Assembly (NCBI GenBank): GCA_002423245.1
Contig: DIVD01000066.1
Location: 524 to 58,423, forward strand
DNA: 57,900 bases
Direction of reading: 5' to 3'
From: Rhodobacteraceae bacterium UBA6141
Lineage (GTDB): Bacteria > Pseudomonadota > Alphaproteobacteria > Rhodobacterales > Rhodobacteraceae
A program made the position numbers and the translations under genes. Positions 8,482-16,816 of the stretch are shown here, piece after piece. The notes beneath the pieces were generated by a model that had not been told where the DNA came from, made no database searches, and saw only the letters and a list, made by a program, of their open reading frames with translations. The stretch's first letter is position 1. Each line of letters starts with the position of its first letter.

Positions 8482-8626
8482 GCAGGGCCAGGCCTTACAT
8501 TTTCGCCGGGCGGCATTACATCCCTGTGGCGCGGCAGGCCGGCCCCGTGCTCCGTTGCAGCGTCCTTGCGCGGCGGGTTGTCAGCGCCGGCCTCGAAAAC
8601 GCCACAGGCCCGCAGCACCCCTTCCG

Positions 8627-9595
8627 ATGACCACGAGACTCGCACCTCTCGCCGCTCCCCAGCTTCTGTCCCGGCTGCATCCCGTGATCAGCCGTCTGAG
8701 GGAGGCTGTGCCGGACGTGGATCTTGCCGTGATCGGCGATCATGTTTTCCCCGAGGGCCTGATCGGCGGTATCCGGCAATCGTTGCGCGAGCGTTTTCAG
8801 GCGATCACGGGTATCGGCCTGTCCCTGCCCTTCACGGCGCGTGTGCCGATCCTCCGGCACCGCGTGGCATCGCGGGATGGTGTGCCGCCGCTCAGCTATC
8901 TCGCCGCCGGAGATCCGGCGGGGCGAAGGGTGGTCTTCGTGCATGGCACGCCCGGAAACGCCACCGACTGGCAGGCCTTCCTCCATGCGCCTGCCCTGAA
9001 CCAGCACCGGCTGGCGATCGACCGGCCGGGCTTCGGCGAGAGCGGACCGCAGGAACCCGTCATCTCGCTGTCGGATCAGGCGCGGGCCATTGCGGTGCTT
9101 CTCGAAAGCGTCGGCGGTCCTGCGGTCGTCGTCGGCTCCTCCTATGGCGGCCCGGTCGCCCTGCGCCTGGCCGCCGACCATCCTGATCTGGTGGCGGGAC
9201 TTTTGCTTGTCGGGGGCGCTGCGGATCCGGGCCGCGAGCAGACGCATCCGCTCCAGCGCCTCGCTGCCGCGCCCGCAATCGCGGCGATGATGCCGCGGGC
9301 GCTCGCGCATTCCAACGCCGAGCTTCTGGCATTGCGCGGCGAGCTCGAGGCTCTGGCGGACGATATCGGACGGATTCAGGCTCCGGTCACGATCCTTCAT
9401 GGTCTTCGCGATACCCTCGTTCCGACAGAGAACACGGCCTACGTTGCAGAACGGCTGAAGGGTGTGGCACGCAAGCGGGTCGTCCTCGTCGCGCAAGCCG
9501 GCCATTTCCTGCATCTTCTCGCGCGCGGCCACGTCGAGGACGCGCTTTCTGATCTTCTGGCCAGCACCTCGGTTGCACATCCTGTTCATGCGTGA
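8627..9595 (+). CDS. Alpha/beta-fold hydrolase
   Basis: A 322-residue hydrolase. An about 80-residue N-terminal extension precedes the fold, which begins near LSYLAAGDPAGRRVVFVHG. The oxyanion region is HGTPGNATDW and the nucleophile elbow is GSSYGG. The acid is probably Asp in LRDTLVPTE and the base His in QAGHFLH. It probably hydrolyses an ester or amide. It shares orientation with the VTT-ATP-grasp gene and is likely functionally paired with it. The 3' end is followed within 10 bp by an IS21-type terminus (TGTCAATCGGCGTCCAGAAC), so anything further downstream was displaced. Confidence 0.85.
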   Translation: MTTRLAPLAAPQLLSRLHPVISRLREAVPDVDLAVIGDHVFPEGLIGGIRQSLRERFQAITGIGLSLPFTARVPILRHRVASRDGVPPLSYLAAGDPAGRRVVFVHGTPGNATDWQAFLHAPALNQHRLAIDRPGFGESGPQEPVISLSDQARAIAVLLESVGGPAVVVGSSYGGPVALRLAADHPDLVAGLLLVGGAADPGREQTHPLQRLAAAPAIAAMMPRALAHSNAELLALRGELEALADDIGRIQAPVTILHGLRDTLVPTENTAYVAERLKGVARKRVVLVAQAGHFLHLLARGHVEDALSDLLASTSVAHPVHA

Positions 9596-9604
9596 GCCTC
9601 CCGT

Positions 9605-9900
9605 TGTCAATCGGCGTCCAGAACGGACCCCCTCTGGCGTGATGGGAGCTGGCCCGAGGCGGCGTAGCTTTTCATGTCGCGCAGCTGTCTCGGGCCAGCG
9701 TTTCGCCGGCGTTCAGGCGCGTGTCTTGAGGCGCCAACTATCGTTGCCGGTTTCGACGACATCGCAATGATGGGTGAGACGGTCGAGGAGCGCGGTTGTC
9801 ATCTTGGCATCGCCGAAAACCGTCGGCCATTCCCCGAAGGCGAGGTTCGTGGTGACGATGACCGAGGTCAGACGCACGTTCTGTACGCGATCGGCCATGC
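9605..9900 (-). pseudogene. istB: IS21-family remnant: element end and IstB C-terminus
   Basis: The terminus TGTCAATCGGCGTCCAGAAC at about 9605 is a typical IS21 end. From 9713 the minus strand encodes SVIVTTNLAFGEWPTVFGDA, KMTTALLDRLTHHCDVVETG, NDSWRLKTRA, which is the C-terminal end of the IstB helper ATPase. The Walker A region and istA are missing. This is a different IS21 type from the copy at 11.5 kb, as IstB sequences and termini differ. Confidence 0.8.
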
Positions 9901-10019
9901 CCTGATCGAGGCGGGACATCGCGTGTTCTGTAAGCGACGGTTCCGGCCCCTTGATTTGCCCTGTTCCTGCCGCGTGACGCGCCTGCGAGAATACCTCCGA
10001 GAAAAGATGGAGGTATCGC

Positions 10020-10200
10020 ATGGCGGATGGTGGTGTCGGTTTTGTGGGTCGATGCGAGACGGTCGAGCCTCGGCGGCGGGGCAAGCGGCGTTGGCGGGAT
10101 GAGGTGAAGGCGCGCATCGTTGCTGAGAGCCTGCAGCCAGGTGCCCGGGTCGCGGATGTGGCTGCGCGCCGTGACATTCTGCCCCATCATCTGTCGGATT
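10020..10200 (+). pseudogene. IS66-type TnpA N-terminal fragment
   Basis: The frame MADGGVGFVGRCETVEPRRR then GKRRWRDEVKARIVAESLQP, GARVADVAARRDILPHHLS is the N-terminal helix-turn-helix part of an IS66 TnpA-like orfA protein. Similarity stops at about 10200, where IS5-type sequence on the other strand begins. Confidence 0.6.
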
Positions 10201-10362
10201 GCGCATGCGCCTGAACTGGCGTGCATGGGCATGGCGCCCGGCCTGGAGCGCAAGACGCGGCGCCAGCCGGTTGTAGGTCTGCCGCAGCGTGACCCCGGCG
10301 TCGTCGGCCAGTGCGACGAACTGCCGGCGCGCCTTGTCATACAGCCGCGCATCGGTCGGGTG
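10197..10362 (-). pseudogene. Internal fragment of an IS5-family transposase
   Basis: The minus strand reads HPTDARLYDKARRQFVALAD, AGVTLRQTYNRLAPRLALQA, GRHAHARQFRRMR. It is nearly identical to the middle of the transposase at 813-1730. Both ends are cut: IS66 debris lies on one side and the sulP gene on the other. Confidence 0.85.
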
Positions 10363-10890
10363 CCGGCGCTGGTCGCGATCATGATCATGGTCTCGATCGG
10401 GACCTTCTCGTGGTCCTCGATCAAGGCCCTCGCCGTGCATCCGCGATCCTCGTCCGTCGTGATGATCGCGACGGTGGTGACCGTGGTTTACACACACAAT
10501 CTCGCCATAGGCGTGCTGGTCGGGGTGCTCCTTTCGGGCATCTTCTTTGCCGGCAAGATCGCGCAGCTGTTCCGCGTGACGTCGGAGATCAGCTCTGACG
10601 GGCGGGTACGGACTTACCGTGTCGAAGGGCAGCTCTTCTACGGATCGGTGGAGGATTTCATGGATGCCTTCGACTTCAAGGAAGCGCCCGAGCGCGTGGT
10701 GATCGACGTGAGCCGTGCGCATATCTGGGACATCTCCTCGGTTCAGGCGCTCGACATGGCGATCCTCAAGTTCCGCCGCGACGGCGCCGAGGTCGAGGTC
10801 GTGGGCATGAACGACGCGACCGAGACCCTGGTCGACCGGCTTGCCATCCATGACAAGCCCGGCGCCATGGACAAGCTGACGGCGCATTGA
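10363..10890 (+). pseudogene. SulP-type anion transporter, C-terminal part with STAS domain
   Basis: The surviving 175 codons start PALVAIMIMVSIGTFSW, include the last membrane segments (MIATVVTVVYTHNLAIGVLVG) and a complete STAS domain (RVEGQLFYGSVEDFMDAFDF ... VVIDVSRAHIWDISSVQALD). SulP proteins move sulfate, bicarbonate or other anions across the cytoplasmic membrane. Most transmembrane helices are missing because an IS5 fragment replaces the 5' part, so it cannot transport. A universal-stress gene follows 13 bp downstream, an arrangement common for SulP operons. Confidence 0.85.
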
Positions 10891-10903
10891 GGGAGGAAAG
10901 ACC

Positions 10904-11490
10904 ATGACCGACAAGATCATCGCCCTCGTGGACGGCTCCATCTATTCCGAGAGCGTCTGCCACCACGCCGCCTGGATCGCGCAGCGTACCGCCGCACCGG
11001 TCGAGCTGATCCATGTACTCGGCCGACGCGAGGCCCCGGAAAAGTCGGATCTGTCCGGCGCAATCCGGCTTGGGGCGCGGACGAAACTGATGGAGGAACT
11101 GGCCGAGATCGACGCGCAACGCGCGAAGCTGGTCGGCCATCGCGGTCGCGCGATCCTCGAGGATGCCCGTGCCATCGTGGACCGGGATGGCGTGACCGAG
11201 ATCACCACCCGCCTGCGCCACGGTGACATCGTCGAGGCCATCGGCGAGATCGAGGGCGAAGCGCGAGTAATCGTCATCGGCAAGCGCGGCGAGGCGGCGG
11301 ATTTCGCGAAGGGACATCTGGGCTCGAATCTCGAACGCATCGTGCGCGCTGCGCATCGACCCGTCTTCGTCGCCGCGCGTGCCTTCAAGCCGATCGAGTC
11401 CGTGCTCGTCGCTTATGACGGAGGGCGCTCGGCGATGAAGGCGGTCGAACACATCTCGCGCAGTTCCTTCTTTGCGGACCTGCCTGTTAC
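10904..11490 (+). pseudogene. Universal stress protein (tandem Usp), interrupted by IS21
   Basis: The frame begins MTDKIIALVDGSIYSESVCH and holds one complete Usp domain (ending VIVIGKRGE ... HLGSNLERIVRAAHRPVFVA with the GxxGS-like nucleotide motif). The second Usp domain starts at IESVLVAYDGGRSAMKAV. At FFADLPVTV the IS21 terminus TGTCAACGGCGG (11491) cuts it, and the frame runs on through IS DNA to a stop at 11683. A Shine-Dalgarno GGGAGG precedes the ATG. Usp proteins bind ATP and support stress survival; the truncated form may still fold as one domain. Confidence 0.85.
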
Positions 11491-11634
11491 TGTCAACGGC
11501 GGAGACAAAACCGGCCACGGGGCGGCGCAAAACCAGGCCAGTTGCGGGGGTCGAGCGCCATGGCGCGCGCGCTCGCCGGATAGCTGGCGCGGGCCATGGC
11601 GCATTGGCGCGCAGGGCAAATCGTTGTCGCGTGA

Positions 11635-12399
11635 TCAGGTGCCGGGTGGGGTCTTTCGGGCACGGCTCTGGCCGAGCCGGTAGCTGTCGCCGTTCATCTC
11701 GAGGATGTGGACGTGGTGGGTGAGCCGGTCGAGGAGCGCGCCGGTCAGGCGTTCGGAGCCGAAGGTTTCGGTCCATTCGTCAAACGGCAGGTTGCTGGTG
11801 ATCAGCGTGGCACCCCGTTCGTCGCGCTGCGAGATCAGCTCGAACAACAACTCGGCGCCAGTCTTGCTCAGGGGCACGAAGCCCGGTTCGTCGATGGTGA
11901 GGAGCTTGTGACCCACGATCTGCTTCTGCAGGCGCAGCAGCCTACGTTCGTCTCGCGCCTCCATCAGTTCGTTGACCAGCGTCGCGGCGGTGGTGAAGCC
12001 GACCGACAGGCCCTTCCGGCAGGCCGCCAGCCCGAGACCCAAGGCGATGTGGGTCTTGCCCGTGCCACTTGGTCCGAGCGCGATGACGTTCTCGCGGCGC
12101 GCGATCCACTCGCAGCGTGCCAGTTCCAGCACCTGCATCTTGTTGAGCTTGGGGATCGCCATGAAGTCGAAGCTGTCGAGGCTTTTGGTGACCGGGAACT
12201 TCGCGGCCTTGATGCGCCGCTCGACCATGCGCCGTTCGCGGTCGATCAGTTCCATCTCGACCAGACGGGTCAGGAACTGGACGTGGTCCTGGCCCTCGGC
12301 CGCGCATTGCCGGGCGAGCTTGTCGTAGTCCCGCAGGAAGGTCGGCAGCTTCAGCGTCTTCAGATGATGCGCGAGCAGGATCTTCGGGGCTTCGGTCAT
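11635..12399 (-). CDS. istB: IstB transposition helper ATPase of IS21
   Basis: A 254-residue AAA+ ATPase that assembles with the IstA transposase and directs target choice. It begins MTEAPKILLAHHLKTLKLPT and contains Walker A GPSGTGKTH at about 107-115 and Walker B LLTIDEPGF. The sensor region is TLITSNLPFDEW and the C-terminus is RLTGALLDRLTHHVHILEMN. The gene looks intact. Its ATG overlaps the istA stop (ATGA). With istA truncated it probably only serves other IS21 copies in trans. Confidence 0.92.
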   Translation of the reverse strand: MTEAPKILLAHHLKTLKLPTFLRDYDKLARQCAAEGQDHVQFLTRLVEMELIDRERRMVERRIKAAKFPVTKSLDSFDFMAIPKLNKMQVLELARCEWIARRENVIALGPSGTGKTHIALGLGLAACRKGLSVGFTTAATLVNELMEARDERRLLRLQKQIVGHKLLTIDEPGFVPLSKTGAELLFELISQRDERGATLITSNLPFDEWTETFGSERLTGALLDRLTHHVHILEMNGDSYRLGQSRARKTPPGT

Positions 12400-12746
12400 G
12401 CCGCATCCTCCGACAGCAGGCACATATGGCTCGCCGCCGAGGTGGTCGCGACATGGGCACGCGGCAGATAGGGGGAGACGTCGAGGTCCAGCTTCGGCGG
12501 CCGCTTCTCGACCTGGCAGAGGACGAGGTGCTTGACGGCATCGAAGCCGACCGCGCCGAGCTGCAGCGCCTTCCTCACCGCGGCCTGCAGCTCGTGGATG
12601 TCGAAGCTCTCCAGCAGGCGCAGGACCTGAACGTATTCGCGCCGCCCCGTCTTCTGCATGCGCGCCTCCATCAGGCGGCGCAGGGTGGCGAACCCGGACG
12701 GCAGGTTCCACTCGGCCAGGGGCCACTCCACGCCGTTCGGCGGCAT
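12396..12746 (-). pseudogene. istA: IstA transposase, C-terminal fragment
   Basis: The frame reads PPNGVEWPLAEWNLPSGFAT, LRRLMEARMQKTGRREYVQV, LRLLESFDIHELQAAVRKAL, then DVSPYLPRAHVATTSAASHM. This is the C-terminal domain of IS21 IstA, just upstream of and overlapping istB. The HTH and DDE catalytic regions are absent. The 5' junction with an IS5 fragment lies near 12750. Confidence 0.85.
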
Positions 12747-12754
12747 GCTCGGAC

Positions 12755-13129
12755 CAATGGCGCATTGCCGCCGAACTCCCCGATCCGCCCGCGCCAGCGC
12801 GTCAGCGAGGACGGGTCGATCGGCGGGCGATGCTGGAAGAACGTCTCGCCGGTGAAATGCTGATAGTAGGGGTTCTCGACCCAGCGGGCGATGACCGCCT
12901 CATCCGACAGCCGCCAGGCGTGCTGCAGATAGAGCAGCCCCGCCACCAGCCGCGGTTCCGTCGCAGGCCGCCCCTTGCCGGACGGAGGAAACTCCGCCCA
13001 CTCGCGGTCAAACACCTCCCGATCGATCAGGGCCGCCAGCTTCACCAACTCGTGCTGCGGGTCGATCATGTCGATCAGCCGCGGACGCAGCAGGTCATCT
13101 TGCTCCGGAGGGCGCGGGCGATGTTTCAT
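12755..13129 (-). pseudogene. IS5-family transposase, N-terminal fragment
   Basis: The frame MKHRPRPPEQDDLLRPRLID ... RPATEPRLVAGLLYLQHAWR, WVENPYYQHFTGETFFQHRP, SSLTRWRGRIGE is the DUF772 N-terminal third of the same IS5 subgroup as the copy at 813-1730 but a distinct sequence. It is cut by the IS21 remnant. Its upstream end, with a TGTTCAG-type terminus, lies near 13230-13245. Confidence 0.85.
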
Positions 13130-13299
13130 GGGCAGGACCAAAATTGCAGCGTTTCGCCGGAAATCATACGAAACCCTGCAGGGCGTGGCCAGAAAAGCCA
13201 CGACGTTTCAACATAAAATCAATGGGATGGGTGTTGTTCAGAGCGAACTCAATAACGTCATCGCCAACCATCAGCGATGTCGCGCAATCCCAGAAGCGA

Positions 13300-13632
13300 T
13301 GTCGCGCTACAATTTGGACGGCGAGCGTCTTCTGCCTCCGGCACAAGGTCGTGTAATCCGGTACGGGCCAGTCCAGGTTCGCCATCTTCAGCAGGCTGGC
13401 CACCATCCCCGGGGGTTTGCCGGAGCGGCAGCTTGAACAGGACCTTGACCGTCAGGCAGAACCGGATCGCGGCATCAGAGAACACGGCGGGGCGACCGGG
13501 CTTGCCATCAGGCGGCGCGAGCCAGGTCATGTCCTAGTCCAGCCATATCAGCAGCGACCCGCGCTTGCGGAGCGCCGCGCTGTAGCTGGACCAGTTCGTC
13601 GTGCGGTAGCGGGCGGGTGTCGGCTTGATCAT
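13300..13632 (-). pseudogene. Second type of IS5-group transposase, N-terminal fragment with stop and frameshift
   Basis: From ATG 13632 the minus strand reads MIKPTPARYRTTNWSSYSAA, LRKRGSLLIWLD, then an in-frame TAG where relatives have a sense codon, then DMTWLAPPDGKPGRPAVFSD, FCLTVKVLFKLPLRQT. After a frameshift it reads MVASLLKMANLDWPVPDYTT, LCRRQKTLAVQI. Similarity ends near 13310. It marks the left border of the ebo cluster. Confidence 0.75.
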
Positions 13633-13697
13633 GCGGACCGTCTAACCGCGTGGACTCACGATGTGAATCCTCGACGGTCGGAGTTCTGCAACAACGC

Positions 13698-14621
13698 CTA
13701 TTCAATTAAGAGATTCTTTAACAGGCGGTCGCTCGGCGTCTCAATGTGCGGCTCCCGCCCGCCACGCAGGATCGAGTTGCCTTCGAAAAGCGTACGCTGA
13801 TCGATGGTTGGAGGCTCCAGCCAATCATCTTCCTTCATCTGACCGGACTGCCCGTAGGCGTCTAGCGCGTTCTGATAGCAGACCATGCGCACCGTCTCCT
13901 TCGGGATGCCGCGCTCGAGCGCAAGCTGCGCCGTCTTCGCCACGCCAAGGCAGTCCGAGATTCCCCAGTCGCAGGCGCTGTCCACGATAATGCGATCGCC
14001 CCCGTACTGGCGCAGGATCTCTACCATGCGTGCATTGCCCATCTTGGTCGAGGGGTAGATCGAGAACCCAGCCCAGAACCCGCGCTGCAGCGTCTCGGCC
14101 ACCGTCTCCTCGTTGTTGTGGTCCACGATCACCATGCCGGGGTCGAGCCCATGCTCCTCGCAGACATCCATCGAGCGGGAGGTGCCGCGCTTCTTGTCGC
14201 GATGGGGCGTGTGGATCATCACCGGCAGCTTCAGTTCGCTGGCAAGTTCCAGCTGCAGCCGGAAATACTTATCTTCGAGCGCCGTTTGCTCGTCATAGCC
14301 GATCTCGCCGATGGCCACGACGCCCTCCTTCAGGGCAAAGCGCGGGAGCCAATCCATGACACCTTCGGCCAGTTCCTCGTTGTTGGCCTCCTTCGAGTTC
14401 AGCCCAACGGTGCAGTAATGCCGGATGCCAAACTGGCCCGCGCGGAACCGCTCCCAACCCACGATAGTGGAGAGGTAGTCGACATAGGTGCCCACGAAGG
14501 TACGCGGCTGACCTAGCCAGAACGCCGGTTCGATCAGCGCAACGATGCCAGCGTCCGCCATCGCCTGGTAATCATCCGTGGTGCGCGAGATCATGTGCGC
14601 GTGGGGGTCGATGAGCATCAT
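13698..14621 (-). CDS. eboB: EboB: TatD-like metal-dependent hydrolase
   Basis: A 307-residue TIM-barrel hydrolase of the TatD/amidohydrolase class. Metal-site motifs are visible: DPHAHMIS at residues 4-11 (HxH), GEIGYDE for the glutamate, MIHTPHRDK and VDHNNEE for the histidines, and VDSACDWG for the final aspartate. The ATG overlaps the eboA stop (ATGA), so the two are co-translated. EboB is a standard member of the ebo cluster, where its substrate is unknown. It is the last gene of the minus-strand part; an IS5-type fragment starts about 65 bp downstream. GC and codon use look lower than in the core after 21 kb. Confidence 0.85.
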   Translation of the reverse strand: MMLIDPHAHMISRTTDDYQAMADAGIVALIEPAFWLGQPRTFVGTYVDYLSTIVGWERFRAGQFGIRHYCTVGLNSKEANNEELAEGVMDWLPRFALKEGVVAIGEIGYDEQTALEDKYFRLQLELASELKLPVMIHTPHRDKKRGTSRSMDVCEEHGLDPGMVIVDHNNEETVAETLQRGFWAGFSIYPSTKMGNARMVEILRQYGGDRIIVDSACDWGISDCLGVAKTAQLALERGIPKETVRMVCYQNALDAYGQSGQMKEDDWLEPPTIDQRTLFEGNSILRGGREPHIETPSDRLLKNLLIE

Positions 14622-15334
14622 TGCACGGCCTCCTCTCGGGGCAGGATTGCGGCCACGGCTCGATCGTCTCGGAAGGGCTTCAGCGGGATCCAGAGATCCT
14701 GCGGCACGGGGCGGCCCGCCGCGATGCGCTCCTCCGCGTAGTCCACCAAGATCCGCGCGAGTTCTGGATTGGCGCGCGCCTCTAGCCCCAGGATTGGTGT
14801 GAGACGGCTTTCGACAAAGAGCGCCTTCAGGATCATGTGGTTCCAGCGGTGATCGTCGAAATGATCGCGCGGGAACGGGTTCCGGTGCGCGATGCTCTCG
14901 AAGACGGCCTTGATGTTGGAGCGCAGCCCTTCCCCCACCTCGAAATGCAGGCTGTCCGGTTCGGGATAGAGCGGCAGACCACGGTAGAGCGCGATCAGTT
15001 CCGCCACATCCGCCGTGCGGCGAAGATCCTTGAAGCGCTCCGCGAAGGCGCGGTTCCGAGGCGCGGCCAAGAGCGCCAGAATCCGGGCGGCGCCGTCGAT
15101 GCTCCAACCCTCGGGCGACCAACCGGGACACGCAGCATCGGCGGCAGCGAGATCCTTTGCGCTGAGTGCCAAATCCGCCTTGCCCAAATGCCGCGGCGCC
15201 AATCCCATGAAGATGTAGAGGTCGCGCTCCTGAGTCGCCAAAGCGATATTCGCCAGCGACTGCCGGATCCAATCCGCCTCGTCCCCGGCCTGAGCCAGCA
15301 CCAAATTCCGAAGCAATTCCGCCGCCTGTGTCAC
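14618..15334 (-). CDS. eboA: EboA-family protein
   Basis: A 238-residue protein rich in helix-forming sequence: TQAAELLRNLVLAQAGDEAD, ANIALATQERDLYIFMGLAP, then WSIDGAARILALLAA, and LPLYPEPDSLHFEVGEGLRS, HFDDHRWNHMILKALFVESR. This looks like EboA, a helical-repeat protein of unknown activity present in ebo operons. The GTG start at 15334 is preferred because a GGGGG ribosome-binding site lies 8 bases upstream; an in-frame ATG at 15370 has none. It is divergent from eboF with only 96 bp between starts and overlaps eboB. Its role is inferred from context (metabolite handling). Confidence 0.75.
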   Translation of the reverse strand: MTQAAELLRNLVLAQAGDEADWIRQSLANIALATQERDLYIFMGLAPRHLGKADLALSAKDLAAADAACPGWSPEGWSIDGAARILALLAAPRNRAFAERFKDLRRTADVAELIALYRGLPLYPEPDSLHFEVGEGLRSNIKAVFESIAHRNPFPRDHFDDHRWNHMILKALFVESRLTPILGLEARANPELARILVDYAEERIAAGRPVPQDLWIPLKPFRDDRAVAAILPREEAVQ

Positions 15335-15348
15335 TCGAAAAGCCCCCA

Positions 15349-15376
15349 GATATAAACAGTCTAGGAGCATTCCCAA
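15349..15376 (-). promoter_or_regulatory. Candidate promoter for eboA-eboB
   Basis: On the minus strand TTGGGA (15371-15376) and TATATC (15349-15354) are separated by 16 bases, 15 bases before the GTG of eboA. The resulting leader would be very short. The divergent eboF promoter must lie in the same 96-bp gap. Confidence 0.35.
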
Positions 15377-15430
15377 TTCATGCCAAGGCAATCCTTGCAA
15401 TGCCAAGCCGATTTCCCGACACTGCCGGAG

Positions 15431-16816
15431 ATGAACAAAACGCTCGTGATTCTCGTCGTGGGGTTGGCCCCGCGCTTCGTCGGACTGCACACGCCGCATC
15501 TGCAAAAGTTGGCGGCGGACGGCGGTTTGCGCCAAATGAACACGGTCACGCCAGCGGTGACTTGCACTGTCCAGTCGACCCTCGTGACAGGCCTGCCTCC
15601 CTCGGGTCATGGCGCGGTGGCGAATGGCTGGTTCTTCCGCGATCTCTCCGAGGTGCTGCTCTGGCGCCAACCCAACCAGCTTGTCGCGGGAGAGAAGATC
15701 TGGGACGCGGGCCGCGCGCGCGACTCAAACTTCACCTGCGCCAAAATGTTCTGGTGGTATAACATGTACTCGACCGCTGATTGGTCCGCGACGCCCCGCC
15801 CGATGTACCCTGCCGATGGCCGCAAGATTCCCGATCATTACGCGCACCCGCCGGAGCTGCATGATGAGCTTGACGCGAAGCTCGGGCAGTTCCCGCTCTT
15901 CAGATTTTGGGGGCCATTGGCCGACATTACATCGTCGGATTGGATCGCGAAGGCCACGCTGCATGTGATGGAGACACGCGACCCGACGCTGACGCTCACC
16001 TACCTGCCGCATCTCGACTACAACCTCCAGCGGCTCGGACCCGATCTCGATCATCCGCGCCTGCAGAAGGATCTGCGGGAGGTGGACGCGCTTTGCGGCA
16101 CTTTGATCGCCCATGCGACGGCGACCGGGCGGCGCGTCGTGGTCGTCTCGGAATACGGTATCACCCCGGCGAGCGACGCGGTGCACATCAACCGCGCGCT
16201 GCGGCAGGCCGGTTACATCACCGTGCGAGCCGAGGAGAACGGGCGGGAGATCCTTGACCCCGGGGCGTCTCGCGCCTTTGCCGTTGCCGACCACCAGATC
16301 GCGCATGTCTATGTCGGGAACCGGGCGCATCTCCCGGAGGTTCGGGCGCTCCTCGAGCGGCTCGACGGGGTCGAGAGCGTCTGGGACGAAGAGGGCAAGC
16401 GCGCCAATGGCCTGGACCATCCCCGCTCGGGCGAGCTGATCGCGGTGTCGAGGCCCGATCGCTGGTTCAGCTATTACTACTGGCTCGATGACGCTAAGGC
16501 ACCCGATTTCGCTCGCACCGTCGATATCCACCGCAAGCCCGGCTACGACCCGGTGGAGCTGTTCATAGATCCGGACATGCCGCTCGCCAAGCTGCAGACC
16601 GTCTGGAAACTGGTCAAGCGCAAGCTCGGCCAGCGGCAGTTGCTCGACGTGACCTCGCTCAAGGATACCCATCTGGTGAAGGGCACCCATGGGCGCGTGA
16701 CGGATGACCCCGACGACGGGCCATTGGTCATTTCATCCGCTCCGGAACTTCTGCGCGAAGGGCACGTCGAGGCCACAGATTTCAAGCAGTTGGTGCTCGA
16801 CCACGTCTTTGCCTGA
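15431..16816 (+). CDS. eboF: EboF: alkaline-phosphatase-superfamily nucleotide pyrophosphatase/phosphodiesterase
   Basis: A 461-residue enzyme of the AlkP superfamily. The nucleophile region AVTCTVQSTLVTGLPPSGHG at about residues 39-58 contains the expected threonine, followed by ANGWFFRD. Later metal-site elements are YLPHLDYNLQRLGPD, VVVVSEYGITP and AVADHQIAHVYV. The first metal aspartate of classic phosphodiesterases seems replaced (VVGLAPRF at the N-terminus). The start MNKTLVIL fits the family; an ATG 17 codons upstream lacks an RBS. It is the only ebo gene on the plus strand. Its stop TGA is immediately followed by the stop of convergent eboC, together reading TGATCA. Confidence 0.85.
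   Translation: MNKTLVILVVGLAPRFVGLHTPHLQKLAADGGLRQMNTVTPAVTCTVQSTLVTGLPPSGHGAVANGWFFRDLSEVLLWRQPNQLVAGEKIWDAGRARDSNFTCAKMFWWYNMYSTADWSATPRPMYPADGRKIPDHYAHPPELHDELDAKLGQFPLFRFWGPLADITSSDWIAKATLHVMETRDPTLTLTYLPHLDYNLQRLGPDLDHPRLQKDLREVDALCGTLIAHATATGRRVVVVSEYGITPASDAVHINRALRQAGYITVRAEENGREILDPGASRAFAVADHQIAHVYVGNRAHLPEVRALLERLDGVESVWDEEGKRANGLDHPRSGELIAVSRPDRWFSYYYWLDDAKAPDFARTVDIHRKPGYDPVELFIDPDMPLAKLQTVWKLVKRKLGQRQLLDVTSLKDTHLVKGTHGRVTDDPDDGPLVISSAPELLREGHVEATDFKQLVLDHVFA

Larger units (their letters stand above)
11491..12750 (-). mobile_element. IS21-family element, right part (end, istB, istA tail)
   Basis: The right end TGTCAACGGCGGAGACAAAA begins at 11491 inside the usp gene. istB is complete and istA keeps only its last about 115 codons. 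The left part is replaced at about 12750 by an IS5 transposase fragment, so this copy cannot transpose alone. A closely similar end is found at 20812. Confidence 0.85.

Noticed and set aside
15380..15430. Upstream ATG start for eboF
   Set aside because: It lacks a ribosome-binding site and the added 17 residues do not fit the family; the protein starts naturally at MNKTLVIL.
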